Shown: positions 43,691-53,176, numbered from the stretch's first letter. The stretch is 64,000 nt of DNA from Lacrimispora xylanolytica (GCF_026723765.1 NZ_CP113524.1:2713001-2777000); one strand, 5' to 3'. The notes: generated by a model from the letters alone, not told the origin. A program made the numbers and translations.

Positions 43691-43999
43691 TTATTTCGCT
43701 ACTGTAGTCTCAGTGGTTGGCTGGCCATTGCTTTCGCCTGTAATTTTGTCCACACCTTTTTCTACATCATTGACAACACCATTCACAACTCCAGTGCTTT
43801 CAGTTCCTGCTCCAGCGGCTCCTGATGTAGTTTCCTTTGCTGTTGAAGATTCCATTTTAGTAGCTGCTGCTGTGGTTGTTGTTGCTCCAGTGGTAGCTGC
43901 GGAAGTACCGCCGTTTTTCTTTGTTGTTCCGCAAGCGGAAAGAGACAAAACTGTAATAATTACAAGAAGGGCAATAACATATGGTTTTATTCTTTTCAT
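43691..43999 (-). CDS. Thr/Ala-rich lipoprotein, possibly sporulation-expressed
   Basis: A 102-residue lipoprotein. Signal peptide MKRIKPYVIALLVIITVLSL with lipobox LSAC, cleavage before Cys near residue 23. The mature part is low-complexity, rich in Thr, Ala and Gly (TTGATTTTAAATK), then VVNGVVNDVEKGVDKITGES, which faintly recalls the YhcN/YlaJ spore lipoproteins. The ATG at 43999 has AAAGGAG at eight bases. A sequence matching the forespore sigma-G consensus lies 29-58 bases upstream. Its own terminator follows. Role unknown; a forespore or spore membrane location is inferred from the promoter. Confidence 0.75.
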   Translation of the reverse strand: MKRIKPYVIALLVIITVLSLSACGTTKKNGGTSAATTGATTTTAAATKMESSTAKETTSGAAGAGTESTGVVNGVVNDVEKGVDKITGESNGQPTTETTVAK

Positions 44000-44027
44000 A
44001 ATACATTCTCCTTTCATTTTCTACGAT

Positions 44028-44057
44028 TAGTATGTGTAAAGGCAGAATGAATTATAG
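44028..44057 (-). promoter_or_regulatory. Sigma-G/sigma-F-like promoter of the lipoprotein gene
   Basis: Minus strand CTATA (44053-44057), an 18-base spacer and CATACTA (44028-44034). The Bacillus sigma-G consensus is GHATR-N18-CATACTA, so the -10 is perfect and the -35 has one mismatch. Confidence 0.55.
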
Positions 44058-44075
44058 TGGAAAATTTTGGAAAAT

Positions 44076-44834
44076 TTAGGATTCGATTACATCTTTCATG
44101 GTATATAATCCCGGTCCTTTTCCTGCCAGGAATTTTGCAGCAGATACGGCTCCCTGTGCAAAAATCGCCTTGGAATAAGCAGTGTGATTGAAGGTAACCA
44201 CTTCGTCTTTTCCTGCAAAAATCACATCATGCTCTCCTACGATCGTACCACCGCGTACCGCCTGAATTCCGATCTCTTTCCGATCTCTGGCTTTTCTTAC
44301 CTGACTTCTGTCATAAACGTAATGGTATTCCTGGTCCATTGCTTCATTAATAGAATCTGCCAGCGCCAGCGCAGTCCCGCTTGGAGCATCCAGCTTCTTA
44401 TTATGATGCTTTTCTAAAATTTCAATATCAAATCCAGCAACAGCAAGTACTTCTGCAGCTTCCTTAACCAGCTTCATAAGCAGATTTACACCCAGAGACA
44501 TATTGGCCGACCGAAGTACTGCAACATGATTAGAAGTCTCTTCTATCTTTTTGATCTGTTCTTCCGACAGACCAGTGGTACAAACCACTACAGGAATCTT
44601 ATGGTCCCTGCTATAGTCAAGAAGTCCATCCACTGCTTTGGCAGAAGCGAAGTCAACAATCACATCAGCTGGAACATCACATTCTTCCAGGGAAGAGAAT
44701 ACGGGATAGGAATCATTCTTCCTGTCCTGTGGATCGATTCCTGCCACAATCGTAATATTCTTTTCTTCTGCTGCAAGCCCGGTAATGACCTGTCCCATTG
44801 CCCCGTTGCAGCCGTGCATTATCATCTTAATCAT
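44076..44834 (-). CDS. dapB: 4-Hydroxy-tetrahydrodipicolinate reductase
   Basis: A 252-residue NAD(P)H-dependent enzyme in the lysine and diaminopimelate pathway. IKMIMHGCNGAMGQVITGLA is the nucleotide loop; EILEKHHNKKLDAPSGTALAL carries the catalytic His pair and Lys. GGAGG lies upstream of the ATG and it starts 29 bases after dapA, so the two form an operon under the lysine riboswitch. In spore formers the pathway also feeds dipicolinate. Confidence 0.97.
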   Translation of the reverse strand: MIKMIMHGCNGAMGQVITGLAAEEKNITIVAGIDPQDRKNDSYPVFSSLEECDVPADVIVDFASAKAVDGLLDYSRDHKIPVVVCTTGLSEEQIKKIEETSNHVAVLRSANMSLGVNLLMKLVKEAAEVLAVAGFDIEILEKHHNKKLDAPSGTALALADSINEAMDQEYHYVYDRSQVRKARDRKEIGIQAVRGGTIVGEHDVIFAGKDEVVTFNHTAYSKAIFAQGAVSAAKFLAGKGPGLYTMKDVIES

Positions 44835-44863
44835 GTTTTCCTCCTAAGTATATCTTTTACCGA

Positions 44864-45748
44864 TTATAAAATTCCATACTCTATCATGGTTTTTTTCAAA
44901 CACTCCTGATTCTTCGGTTCCATCTCTGTAAGAGGCAGTCGAAGCGGTCCTGCATTCTTACCCATTAAATTTAAGGCAGCCTTAACTGGAATTGGATTCA
45001 CTTCACAAAAGAGAGCATTGATCAGAGGAATGGCATCAAGCTGTAATTTGGCACTTCGCTTTACATCACCGTCAAAATAAGCCTGGCAAATCTCATGAGT
45101 CTGGGAAGGCGCCACATTGGAAAGGACTGAGATCACACCTTTTCCGCCAAGGGATAAGATAGGTACGATCTGATTGTCGTTGCCGGAATATACGTCAGCC
45201 TTTCCGTCAGTTAAGTACATTAAGTCTGCGATAGCACAGAAATTGCCGCTTGCTTCCTTTACGCCTAAAATATTCGGCACATTCAGGCATAAATCAGCTA
45301 TGGTCTCTGCTTTAATATCCACACCGGTTCTGGAAGGAACATTGTATAATAAAATAGGAATCTTTACCTGATCAGCAATGGTTTTAAAATGAATTTTCAA
45401 ACCCTTTTGAGTTGCTTTATTATAGTAAGGAGACACTAAAAGAAGTCCGTCAGCACCATATTTTTCCGCCTCCTGGGACAGATAAACTGCGGTATCGGTA
45501 CAATTAGAGCCTGTTCCGGCAATTACTGGAATTCTCTTTTTGGTTACCTCACATACGAATTTGATCACATCCACATGCTCCTCATGAGTCATAGTAGAAG
45601 CTTCTCCTGTAGTCCCACAGGCTATGATGGAATCCGTTCCTCCTGCAATCTGTTCCTCGACCAGCTCTTCCAGCTTTTCGTAGTTTACTTCTCCGTTTTC
45701 CTTAAATGGTGTTACCAGCGCAACACCGGCGCCTTCAAAAATTGCCAT
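44864..45748 (-). CDS. dapA: 4-Hydroxy-tetrahydrodipicolinate synthase
   Basis: A 294-residue class I aldolase-type enzyme condensing pyruvate and aspartate semialdehyde. GVALVTPFKENGEVN, ACGTTGEASTMTHEEH, VPSRTGVDI with the Tyr in LLYNVPSRTG, and the Schiff-base Lys in LGVKEASGNF are present. I placed the start at the ATG at 45748 with AGGAGG ten bases upstream; the frame is open further upstream only through the riboswitch leader. Operon dapA-dapB. Confidence 0.97.
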   Translation of the reverse strand: MAIFEGAGVALVTPFKENGEVNYEKLEELVEEQIAGGTDSIIACGTTGEASTMTHEEHVDVIKFVCEVTKKRIPVIAGTGSNCTDTAVYLSQEAEKYGADGLLLVSPYYNKATQKGLKIHFKTIADQVKIPILLYNVPSRTGVDIKAETIADLCLNVPNILGVKEASGNFCAIADLMYLTDGKADVYSGNDNQIVPILSLGGKGVISVLSNVAPSQTHEICQAYFDGDVKRSAKLQLDAIPLINALFCEVNPIPVKAALNLMGKNAGPLRLPLTEMEPKNQECLKKTMIEYGIL

Positions 45749-45884
45749 GATCTCATCCTCCTGATCCATTTTCATCATACATAGTAAACCTTCATCCGGC
45801 AAAAAAGCCTTCTTACTGTTTTCCTGTAGGCAGTCTCCAAAAGCCACCAGGTGTATTGGCTGGCGCATTTGAATGGCTGTAAAC

Positions 45885-45915
45885 GAAAAAACAGAGCTGA
45901 CAGCAGGGTCAGCTC
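45885..45915 (-). terminator. Attenuator terminator of the lysine riboswitch
   Basis: GAGCTGAC (45894-45901) pairs with GTCAGCTC (45908-45915); on the minus strand TGTTTTTTCG follows. It lies 35 bases past the aptamer and 137 bases before dapA, the expected place for lysine-induced termination. Confidence 0.88.
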
Positions 45916-45950
45916 TTAAAGTGCAGAATTTGGTAATATCATCTCTCTTT

Positions 45951-46116
45951 AAGTAGCTCCCCATCCAACTTGGATGACAGTCATATGGCTCTTAACCATA
46001 TGCCCAGAACGGATACGCTCAGGACGTACCGAACTTCGGCGTCTCTTCCTTCCCTCTGCCCTCATCTGTACCTGATACATCGGACAGAGTACTAATAAGC
46101 AACGCAACCTCTACTC
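45951..46116 (-). ncRNA. Lysine riboswitch (L box)
   Basis: Read on the minus strand the leader carries the conserved parts in order: AGTAGAGGTTGCG at the 5' P1/J1-2 side, TATTAGTA, GAGGGCAGAGGGAAGGAAGA then GACGCCGAAG, CTGGGCATATGG, GACTGTCA and GGGGAGCTACTT closing P1. This is the L-box aptamer. It is followed by an intrinsic terminator and then dapA-dapB. Lysine binding is expected to favour the terminator and shut off the operon. Confidence 0.95.
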
Positions 46117-46132
46117 TATTATGTATGTTACC

Positions 46133-46161
46133 ATACTATCATTATTGTTTTGTGTTGTCAA
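46133..46161 (-). promoter_or_regulatory. Promoter of the lysine riboswitch-dapAB transcript
   Basis: Minus strand TTGACA (46156-46161), a 17-base spacer and TAGTAT (46133-46138). The -35 box lies inside the last codons of the corrinoid adenosyltransferase gene. Confidence 0.8.
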
Positions 46162-46648
46162 CTTTAACATGATTGATTTCCAAAATGCTGTCAACATAAG
46201 GTTCCATCTCTTTGGAAAATACCTTACCGGTCAATATGACCTCCATGTCATCAACCTTTGACTGTAACAGGCGGATCAGCTCCTCAGCCTCTACAATGTT
46301 TTGGTCCAGTATTCCAAGAATCTCATCGAGGATCAGTAAATCGCATTCCCCTGTGGAGAGGACTTTTCTGGCGAAATTAAGACCATTGCGGATGTTCATC
46401 CGCTCCTCTTCCTGCTCTTCCTTTGACAGATTTTCAAAGAAACCATCACTTTTTTCGAAACGGAATATCTTCATCTCCGGTTCCAGGCGCTTGATAATAT
46501 CAAGGGAACCCCTTCCGGTACAGCCTTTTAAAAACTGTATAATGATAACACTCCTGTTTTTCATAAGAGCTTCGATTCCCATACCAAATGCAGCTGTGGT
46601 CTTTCCTTTTCCTTCGCCGCATATTACTTGTATCGTACCTCTATTCAT
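46142..46648 (-). CDS. Corrinoid adenosyltransferase, CobA/CobO type
   Basis: A 168-residue ATP:corrinoid adenosyltransferase of the CobA/CobO/BtuR family, making adenosylcobalamin. The P-loop GEGKGKTTAAFGMG is in the reversed style typical of this family, followed by IIQFLKGCTGRGS and LLILDEILGILDQN. I used the ATG at 46648 with GAGG nine bases upstream; a second in-frame ATG five codons earlier has none. The rest of a cobalamin pathway is not in the window. It could serve B12-dependent enzymes such as those in microcompartments elsewhere, which is speculation. Confidence 0.92.
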   Translation of the reverse strand: MNRGTIQVICGEGKGKTTAAFGMGIEALMKNRSVIIIQFLKGCTGRGSLDIIKRLEPEMKIFRFEKSDGFFENLSKEEQEEERMNIRNGLNFARKVLSTGECDLLILDEILGILDQNIVEAEELIRLLQSKVDDMEVILTGKVFSKEMEPYVDSILEINHVKVDNTKQ

Positions 46649-46775
46649 CCTTTCGCACCTCATAACAGCTAAAATGCAATAACATACATATTACGTTAGA
46701 ACCTGCTTATAGTATCATAATTTTAAAACTTTTGCAAGTTTTCTTACCATTTTCTTAATATATGAGTCACAGTTT

Positions 46776-47402
46776 TTACTCTGTACATTCCAGTTTGCTA
46801 ACGGAGACTTCATAAGCAATGCGCTTTTCACATTCTGTCTCACTTAATTTTTTGGTATACTCCCTGCTTTGAACCCTGCCCCATACCTTAACTCTGGTGC
46901 CTACGTTAAAACCGGAAGCATATCTGGCATTTCTTCCCCATGCAATACAGGGTATGTAATCGGATTTTCCATAGGGCCGGTTCACTGCCAGCAGCAAATC
47001 AGCGATTTCCCTTCCAAGGGGAGTCTTTCTATAGATGGGAGCTTTACATATGTATCCATCCAGTAAAATCTGATTGGTCTTTGTATAATCGGTAAATTCT
47101 TCCATAAAATGGATCTCTCTTACAAACACAGAAAGCACCAGGCGGTTTTTCGTTCCTTCATGGCGATTGTATGAACGGAACTGTCCAACTGCCTCGATTG
47201 TACATCCAGAGTAATCTCCATTGACATCGATCAGGCGTTCTGAAATCATGAGAGGTATGACATCAGCTTGATCGCTTAAACGGTTTACTGCCAGATCCAC
47301 CATATAGAATCCTTCTCCAAACACCTCATGGCTAAAGGTGAAGCCGGAGACAATCTCCCCGATAACGCTTACTTTGTTGTTTTCAATCATTTTTTCTGAC
47401 AT
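46776..47402 (-). CDS. Single-stranded DNA-binding protein-like (two OB folds)
   Basis: A 208-residue protein with SSB-like OB-fold motifs. The first (about residues 5-95) includes NKVSVIGEIVSGFTFSHEVF; the second (about 105-205) includes QILLDGYICKAPIYRKTPLG, IADLLLAVNRPYGKSDYIPC and IAWGRNARYASGFNVGTRVKV, which matches SSB proteins closely. There is no acidic C-terminal tip (it ends KLECTE). The usual ssb is separate, so this may be a specialised second SSB found in Lachnospiraceae. Role uncertain. GAGGAGAA lies before the ATG. Confidence 0.8.
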   Translation of the reverse strand: MSEKMIENNKVSVIGEIVSGFTFSHEVFGEGFYMVDLAVNRLSDQADVIPLMISERLIDVNGDYSGCTIEAVGQFRSYNRHEGTKNRLVLSVFVREIHFMEEFTDYTKTNQILLDGYICKAPIYRKTPLGREIADLLLAVNRPYGKSDYIPCIAWGRNARYASGFNVGTRVKVWGRVQSREYTKKLSETECEKRIAYEVSVSKLECTE

Positions 47403-47537
47403 TGTATTTCTCCTCTTCTTTCACTTATTTGCTAATACGCTTCACAGCTATTATTAAATTTATGAGGCAGAACACACAAAAATGATATAAAACAATCCAA
47501 AAATATCGACAGGACCAGGCATAATGCACAAAAAATA

Positions 47538-47593
47538 ATGGGGAATGCTGGTCCAACACCGTTTTCTCGGCGATGAACGTCAGCATTCCCCAT
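47538..47593 (-). terminator. Terminator after typA
   Basis: GGGGAATGCTG (47540-47550) pairs with CAGCATTCCCC (47581-47591) around a smaller CCG/CGG hairpin; on the minus strand ATTATTTTTTGTG follows. Confidence 0.9.
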
Positions 47594-47604
47594 GATATTA
47601 CAGA

Positions 47605-49446
47605 TTAACCTAAAGATTTTTTATTTGCAGTTGTTCTTTTTCTTACGGTCGGGTCAAGAATCTTTTTTCTGATACGAAGGCTTACAGGAGTGATCTCTAA
47701 AAGCTCATCGGTATCAATGAAATCAAGACACTGCTCTAAGCTCATATCTCTTGGAGGAGTCAGCTTAAGAGCATCGTCTGCACCAGAAGAACGAGTGTTG
47801 GTCAGCTTTTTGGATTTGCAGACATTGATTTCCATGTCTTCTGCCTTTGGATTCTGTCCGATAACCATACCAGAGTAAACCTTTACACCTGCGCCAATGA
47901 AAAGAGTACCTCTTTCCTGAGCATTGTAAAGACCATAGGTAATGGATTCTCCTGATTCATAAGCGATTAAGGAACCGGTCTTTCTGTAAGAGATTTCTCC
48001 CTTAAATGGTGCATAACCGTCAAAAGCAGTATTCATAATACCATTTCCCTTAGTATCTGTCATGAATTCCCCACGGTAACCAATAAGACCTCTGGAAGGA
48101 ATGGAGATTTCCAGTCTTGTATAGCCGCCGTTGGCAGGACTCATGCCCTGAAGCTCACCCTTACGGCTGGTAAGCTTTTGAATAACAGCTCCGGTAAATT
48201 CTTCGGGAACATCGATGTAAGCGATTTCCATAGGCTCAAGCTTCTGATTTCTCTCATCATAATGATAGAGAACCTCTGCCTTACTAACTGCGAATTCAAA
48301 GCCTTCTCTTCTCATGTTTTCGATTAAAACAGATAAGTGAAGCTCTCCTCTACCGGATACCTTAAAGCTGTCCGGAGAATCTGTCTCTTCTACACGAAGG
48401 CTGACGTCTGTATTTAATTCTCTGAACAGACGCTCTCTGATATGACGGGAGGTTACGAATTTTCCTTCCTGACCAGCGAGAGGGCTGTCATTGATAATAA
48501 AGTTCATAGCAATGGTAGGCTCAGAAATCTTCTGGAATGGGATAGCTTCCGGATTCTCTGTCGAGCAGAGGGTGTCACCGATATGGATATCAGCAATACC
48601 AGAGATGGCTACGATTGCACCGATGGAGGCTTCCTGTACTTCTACTTTATTTAAGCCTTCATACTCATAAAGCTTACCTACTTTAACCTTGCGGAATTTG
48701 TCAGGTTCATGATGATTTACGATAACACAGTCCTGATTGACACGAATTTTGCCGTTATCCACTTTACCTACACCAATACGGCCTACATACTCATTGTAAT
48801 CGATAGTACTGATTAATAGCTGAGTAGAAGCATCCGGATCACCTTCTGGTGCTGGAATCTGGTCGATAATGGTCTGGAATAAAGGAGCCATATCCTCTGA
48901 TGGGTCATCCAGAGTCTTTTTCGCAAATCCTGATTTCGCAGATGCGTAAACAAATGGGCAGTCAAGCTGCTCTTCAGTCGCATCAAGATCCATAAGAAGC
49001 TCTAAGATTTCTTCCTCAACTTCTTCTGCTCTTGCTTCCGGACGGTCAATTTTATTGATACAGGTAACGACGGAAAGTCCCAGCTCTAACGCTTTTCTAA
49101 GTACAAACTTTGTCTGAGGCATAACACCTTCATAAGCATCAACGACTAGAACAACACCGTTAACAAGCTTTAAAACTCGTTCTACTTCTCCACCGAAATC
49201 GGCATGTCCAGGTGTATCAATGATGTTGATTTTGGTATCTTTGTAGTGAACTGCTGTATTTTTTGACAGAATCGTGATTCCACGCTCTCGTTCAATATCA
49301 TTGGAGTCCATGACGCGCTCCATAACTTCCTGATTTTCACGGAAAATACCGCTTTGCTTTAACAAGGCATCTACTAATGTGGTTTTACCGTGGTCGACGT
49401 GGGCAATAATTGCCACATTTCTTACGTCTTCTCTTTTCATCTTCAT
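47605..49446 (-). CDS. typA: Ribosome-associated translational GTPase TypA/BipA
   Basis: A 613-residue translation-factor-like GTPase. G1 is [14 protein letters not shown] (residues 15-28), G2 is in [15 protein letters not shown]3 is [12 protein letters not shown] and G4 is NKIDRPEAR. The domains are those of EF-G without domain IV, plus the TypA-specific C-terminal part ([20 protein letters not shown]). BipA helps 50S subunit assembly and stress adaptation. The start is the ATG at 49446; 20 codons of open frame upstream do not belong. A dyad overlaps the presumed -10 region upstream. Confidence 0.97.
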   Translation of the reverse strand: MKMKREDVRNVAIIAHVDHGKTTLVDALLKQSGIFRENQEVMERVMDSNDIERERGITILSKNTAVHYKDTKINIIDTPGHADFGGEVERVLKLVNGVVLVVDAYEGVMPQTKFVLRKALELGLSVVTCINKIDRPEARAEEVEEEILELLMDLDATEEQLDCPFVYASAKSGFAKKTLDDPSEDMAPLFQTIIDQIPAPEGDPDASTQLLISTIDYNEYVGRIGVGKVDNGKIRVNQDCVIVNHHEPDKFRKVKVGKLYEYEGLNKVEVQEASIGAIVAISGIADIHIGDTLCSTENPEAIPFQKISEPTIAMNFIINDSPLAGQEGKFVTSRHIRERLFRELNTDVSLRVEETDSPDSFKVSGRGELHLSVLIENMRREGFEFAVSKAEVLYHYDERNQKLEPMEIAYIDVPEEFTGAVIQKLTSRKGELQGMSPANGGYTRLEISIPSRGLIGYRGEFMTDTKGNGIMNTAFDGYAPFKGEISYRKTGSLIAYESGESITYGLYNAQERGTLFIGAGVKVYSGMVIGQNPKAEDMEINVCKSKKLTNTRSSGADDALKLTPPRDMSLEQCLDFIDTDELLEITPVSLRIRKKILDPTVRKRTTANKKSLG

Positions 49447-49554
49447 AAAATGTACTCTTCTTTCTCTTCTTTCAACAAAGAATGCCCCCCAGCCGTCAAA
49501 AAGCACAGTGCCAGAGAACCTTTTTATAATACAGGTTCTGCTATCCTATATCAT

Positions 49555-49584
49555 AAAAAACTAAGGACATTTTTGCCCTTAGTT
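49555..49584 (-). terminator. Terminator after the yigZ gene
   Basis: AACTAAGG (49559-49566) pairs with CCTTAGTT (49577-49584); on the minus strand TTTTATG follows. It lies between yigZ and typA. Confidence 0.75.
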
Positions 49585-49669
49585 CCATTAACATTATCAC
49601 AATTAGCAAGTATAACATCCAGCTTTTCATATTGCAAGATTTTTTTCTTGTTTTTTTATAGGAACGTTC

Positions 49670-50338
49670 CTATTCCTCAAACAGAATCACTTCCTTATTC
49701 AGTATGCTGTAATAGACTTCAAATAATTCAGTCATCACAGCTTTTCCGCTGGTAGCCTCTGTAATTTCGGCATTTAATTTGCCAAGCTTCTCATCCGGCA
49801 CAAGTACAATGAGTTCCACCCGGTCCGTATAATTACTTTCCAGCGTTTTCATATCCAACTGGCCAAGAATGTACTGTATTTTACCAATTCCATTATAATC
49901 TGTCAGGATGGAAACTTTTTTTGCCGGTTCGATGGTAAGCACCGTACAGGCATTCAGTCCTTCCTTTACAGCACTGGAATAAGCTCTTACAAGGCCGCCT
50001 GTCCCTAAGAGAGTTCCTCCGAAATAACGGGTCACCACCACACAGATATTGACGATATTCTCTCGTTCCAGAACATCTAACATGGGCTTTCCCGCCGTCT
50101 GGCTGGGTTCTCCGTCATCACTGGAACGTTTTTCTTCCCCGTTCTTTCCTATGATCCAGGCATAGCAGTTATGGCTGGCATCCCAATATTTCTTCCTAAG
50201 CTCATCAATGAAAGCCGCTGCTTCCTCTTCTGTTTTTACCGGCCGGAACGTTGCAATAAAACGGGATTTTTTCTCTGTAATCTCTCCCACTGCTCCTTCA
50301 TATAAAATCCGGTAAGCGTTTCTCATAAGCATCCTCAT
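49670..50338 (-). CDS. YigZ/IMPACT family protein
   Basis: A 222-residue protein of the YigZ/IMPACT (UPF0029) family. KKSRFIATFRPVKTEEEAAA and HNCYAWIIG, then DDGEPSQTAGKPMLDVLE and VVVTRYFGGTLLGTGGLVRAY are the family motifs, followed by the short C-terminal ferredoxin-like domain. Function unclear; the eukaryotic relative controls GCN2. AAGGAAGAA precedes the ATG; two more ATGs within five codons are possible starts. Its own terminator follows. Confidence 0.93.
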   Translation of the reverse strand: MRMLMRNAYRILYEGAVGEITEKKSRFIATFRPVKTEEEAAAFIDELRKKYWDASHNCYAWIIGKNGEEKRSSDDGEPSQTAGKPMLDVLERENIVNICVVVTRYFGGTLLGTGGLVRAYSSAVKEGLNACTVLTIEPAKKVSILTDYNGIGKIQYILGQLDMKTLESNYTDRVELIVLVPDEKLGKLNAEITEATSGKAVMTELFEVYYSILNKEVILFEE

Positions 50339-50448
50339 TTCTTCCTTATTTCCTGATCTCGGAAATTTTCTCTCATTATAACTAAAATTGTGTCACCAAT
50401 CAAGCCTGCATGTATATTTCCCCATTTTTTCTCCGAAAATGGTAAGTG

Positions 50449-50477
50449 TTGAATTGCTATACAATTTTTGGTATAAT
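50449..50477 (+). promoter_or_regulatory. Vegetative promoter of the class A PBP gene
   Basis: TTGAAT (50449-50454), a 17-base spacer and TATAAT (50472-50477). The ATG at 50500 has AAAGGAGG at normal distance. Confidence 0.8.
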
Positions 50478-50499
50478 GAACCGGTAAAGGAGGTTTCCT

Positions 50500-53151
50500 A
50501 TGAATTACGGCAAACACGCGACAGAGAAGAAAATTCGATCTGCCAATTCAAAAGCAAGGAAATATACCACCAAGGTTTTTCTGGCTTTTATAAAAAGTCT
50601 ATTTGTACTATGCTTATTCGGCGGTATTGTAGCTGCCAGTGTGGGAATCGGCATGGTAAAAGGAATCATAGACAATACTCCTAATGTAGATATCTCTACA
50701 ATCGTACCTAATGAATACGCTTCCACCGTCTATGACAGCGCAGGCAATGTAACAGAAACCCTGGTTACAGCTGGTTCTAACAGAGAGGAAGCTACTTATG
50801 AGGAACTTCCAAAGAATTTAATAAATGCATTCGTAGCCTATGAAGATTCCAGGTACTGGGAGCACAACGGCATTGACTTACGGTCCATACTCCGGGCCAT
50901 AAGAGGTGTTCTGACTGGCGATTCTTCCGCAGGTGGAGGCAGCACCATCACCCAGCAGCTGATTAAGAACAGTGTATTTGGCGGCGGCATGGAAAAAAGC
51001 TTCGGAGAGCGGCTGGAACGTAAGTTTCAGGAATGGTATTTAGCGGTCAAGCTTGACGGTGCCATGTCAAAGGAACAGATTATTACCAATTATTTAAACA
51101 CCATTAATCTGGGCAATAACACCCTGGGCGTAAAGGTAGCCGCAAAGAGATATTTTAATAAGGATGTAAAGGATTTATCCCTGTCAGAATGTGCTGTTTT
51201 GGCTGGAATTACACAGAATCCTTCTAAATTTAACCCAATTTCAGAACAAAAGGCCAACGCTGCCAAGCGGAAGGTAATTCTTCAATATATGAATGACCAA
51301 GGCTATATTTCAAACGATGAGGAAGAAAAGGCTTTGGCCGATGATGTCTATTCCATAATCCAAAATGTGGACACGGCTGCCAAGGAAACTTCCACTCCCT
51401 ATAGCTACTTTACCGATGAGCTTGTAGAGCAGGTCATTCAGGCCATGAAATCAGAGCTTGGATATACGGAAACACAGGCCCACAACATGCTCTACAGCGG
51501 TGGACTTTCCATTTATACCACCCAGGACCCTAATATTCAGTCCATTGTGGATGAAGAAATCAACAATCCGGAGAATTATTCGGCTGCCCGCTATTCCATT
51601 GAATACCGTCTTTCCGTTACTCATAAGGATGGCACCACCAAGCATTATTCTGACAAAAACGTCTTAAGCTTTCATAAGGAGATTAAGAATCAACAATTTG
51701 ACGGCCTTTATAATAATGAGGATGAAATCAATGCGGATATCAATGATTACAAGGCAGAAGTAGTCAAAGACGGGGATACCATTATCGGGGAACGGCTCCA
51801 TAAGACCCTGGAACCTCAGGCTTCCTTTGTCCTTATGGACCAACATACCGGTGAAGTAAAGGCAATCAGCGGAGGAAGAGGTCCAAAGGTCGCCAGCCTC
51901 ACTTTAAACCGGGCCACCGGCACGTTTCGTCAGCCTGGTTCTACCTTTAAGATTCTTACTTCGTTTGCGCCTGCTATGGATACAAGCGGTGCAACGTTAG
52001 GAACCGTTTACTACGATTCACTTTATAAGGTAGGTAATAAAACATTTTCCAACTGGTATAGCTCTGGCTATCAGGGATATTCAAGCATAAGGGATGGTAT
52101 CGTCTACTCCATGAATATTGTTGCAGTCCGCTGCTTGATGGAGACCGTTACGCCTCAGCTTGGAGTGGAATATGCCAAAAACTTTGGAATTACGTCCCTT
52201 ACGGATACAGATTTTAATCCGGCCCTTGCACTTGGAGGTATTACAAAGGGCGTTTCTAACCTGGAGCTGACCGGAGCTTTTGCTACTGTGGCAAACGGCG
52301 GCGTTTATACAAAGCCTGTATTTTTCACAAAGATTCTGGATCACGACGGAAAGATCCTGATTGAAAACAAGCCGGAAACCCACCGGGTGTTAAAGGACTC
52401 TACTGCGTTTCTCCTGACAGATGCTATGGCAGACTCCATGAAAAGCAGCAGGAAGTTTTCAAGCAACGGCCCGTCTTCAACCAGTACGGCTGCCAGCATA
52501 CCTGGTATGTCTGCGGCTGGAAAAAGCGGAACTACGTCAGCGAATAATGATATCTGGTTCGTGGGATACTCTCCCTACTATACTGCTGGTATCTGGGGCG
52601 GATGTGATGACAATCAAAAGCTTACCAAACAAAATGGTGGTACCTCGTTTCATAAGGCAATCTGGCGCAAAATAATGACCCGGGTTCACGAGGGCATGTC
52701 AGATCCCGGCTTTCCAGTCCCGGACAGTGTTGAAACGGCCCAGATTTGCAGAAAATCAGGAAAACTTGCTGTTACAGGTGTCTGTACCGATGATCCCAGA
52801 GGCAATGCCGTATATACAGAATATTTTGCAAAAGGGACAGTTCCTACGGAAGTATGCAACAATCATGTAAGGGCAACGGTTTGCTCTGTTTCCCACAAGC
52901 TTCCAACTCCTTACTGCCCAGTACGGACCACCGCAGTATTTATCGCACTCCCTTCCGGAGATGAAACAGCTACTGATGATTCGAAATATGCAATGCCTGG
53001 CTATTGTACCATCCATTCCGCAAATTCCTTTATCATACCACCGGGCAATGATACGGAAGTTCCTGAAGCAGGAGAAGACAGGCCCAGTCAGTCCCCGCCA
53101 GGATATGTACCCCAGACTCCAGGTGGAGTGTTTGGACCATGGGGATTTTAA
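50500..53151 (+). CDS. Class A penicillin-binding protein (transglycosylase/transpeptidase)
   Basis: An 883-residue bifunctional PBP of the PBP1a type. A short cytoplasmic part precedes one membrane helix (about residues 25-50). The GT51 transglycosylase has the catalytic Glu115 in YEDSRYWEHNGIDLRSILRA and GGSTITQQLIKN. The transpeptidase has Ser481 and Lys484 in QPGSTFKI, Ser537 and Asn539 in YSMN, and Lys675 in GKSGTTSAN. The C-terminal tail is rich in Pro, Gly and Cys, ending PPGYVPQTPGGVFGPWGF, and carries several Cys that may form disulfides outside the membrane. It builds and cross-links peptidoglycan. It is convergent with spoVAE and shares a terminator. Confidence 0.96.
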   Translation: MNYGKHATEKKIRSANSKARKYTTKVFLAFIKSLFVLCLFGGIVAASVGIGMVKGIIDNTPNVDISTIVPNEYASTVYDSAGNVTETLVTAGSNREEATYEELPKNLINAFVAYEDSRYWEHNGIDLRSILRAIRGVLTGDSSAGGGSTITQQLIKNSVFGGGMEKSFGERLERKFQEWYLAVKLDGAMSKEQIITNYLNTINLGNNTLGVKVAAKRYFNKDVKDLSLSECAVLAGITQNPSKFNPISEQKANAAKRKVILQYMNDQGYISNDEEEKALADDVYSIIQNVDTAAKETSTPYSYFTDELVEQVIQAMKSELGYTETQAHNMLYSGGLSIYTTQDPNIQSIVDEEINNPENYSAARYSIEYRLSVTHKDGTTKHYSDKNVLSFHKEIKNQQFDGLYNNEDEINADINDYKAEVVKDGDTIIGERLHKTLEPQASFVLMDQHTGEVKAISGGRGPKVASLTLNRATGTFRQPGSTFKILTSFAPAMDTSGATLGTVYYDSLYKVGNKTFSNWYSSGYQGYSSIRDGIVYSMNIVAVRCLMETVTPQLGVEYAKNFGITSLTDTDFNPALALGGITKGVSNLELTGAFATVANGGVYTKPVFFTKILDHDGKILIENKPETHRVLKDSTAFLLTDAMADSMKSSRKFSSNGPSSTSTAASIPGMSAAGKSGTTSANNDIWFVGYSPYYTAGIWGGCDDNQKLTKQNGGTSFHKAIWRKIMTRVHEGMSDPGFPVPDSVETAQICRKSGKLAVTGVCTDDPRGNAVYTEYFAKGTVPTEVCNNHVRATVCSVSHKLPTPYCPVRTTAVFIALPSGDETATDDSKYAMPGYCTIHSANSFIIPPGNDTEVPEAGEDRPSQSPPGYVPQTPGGVFGPWGF

Positions 53152-53176
53152 TTGAAAGATAAGATATATAAATGTA

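Noticed and set aside
45749-45964. Longer N-terminus for dapA
   Set aside because: The open frame runs through the riboswitch leader; the strong ribosome site and family start are at 45748.
46132-46138. CATACTA on the plus strand near the lysine riboswitch
   Set aside because: It is the reverse complement of the TAGTAT -10 box of the dapA promoter, and no plus-strand gene follows.
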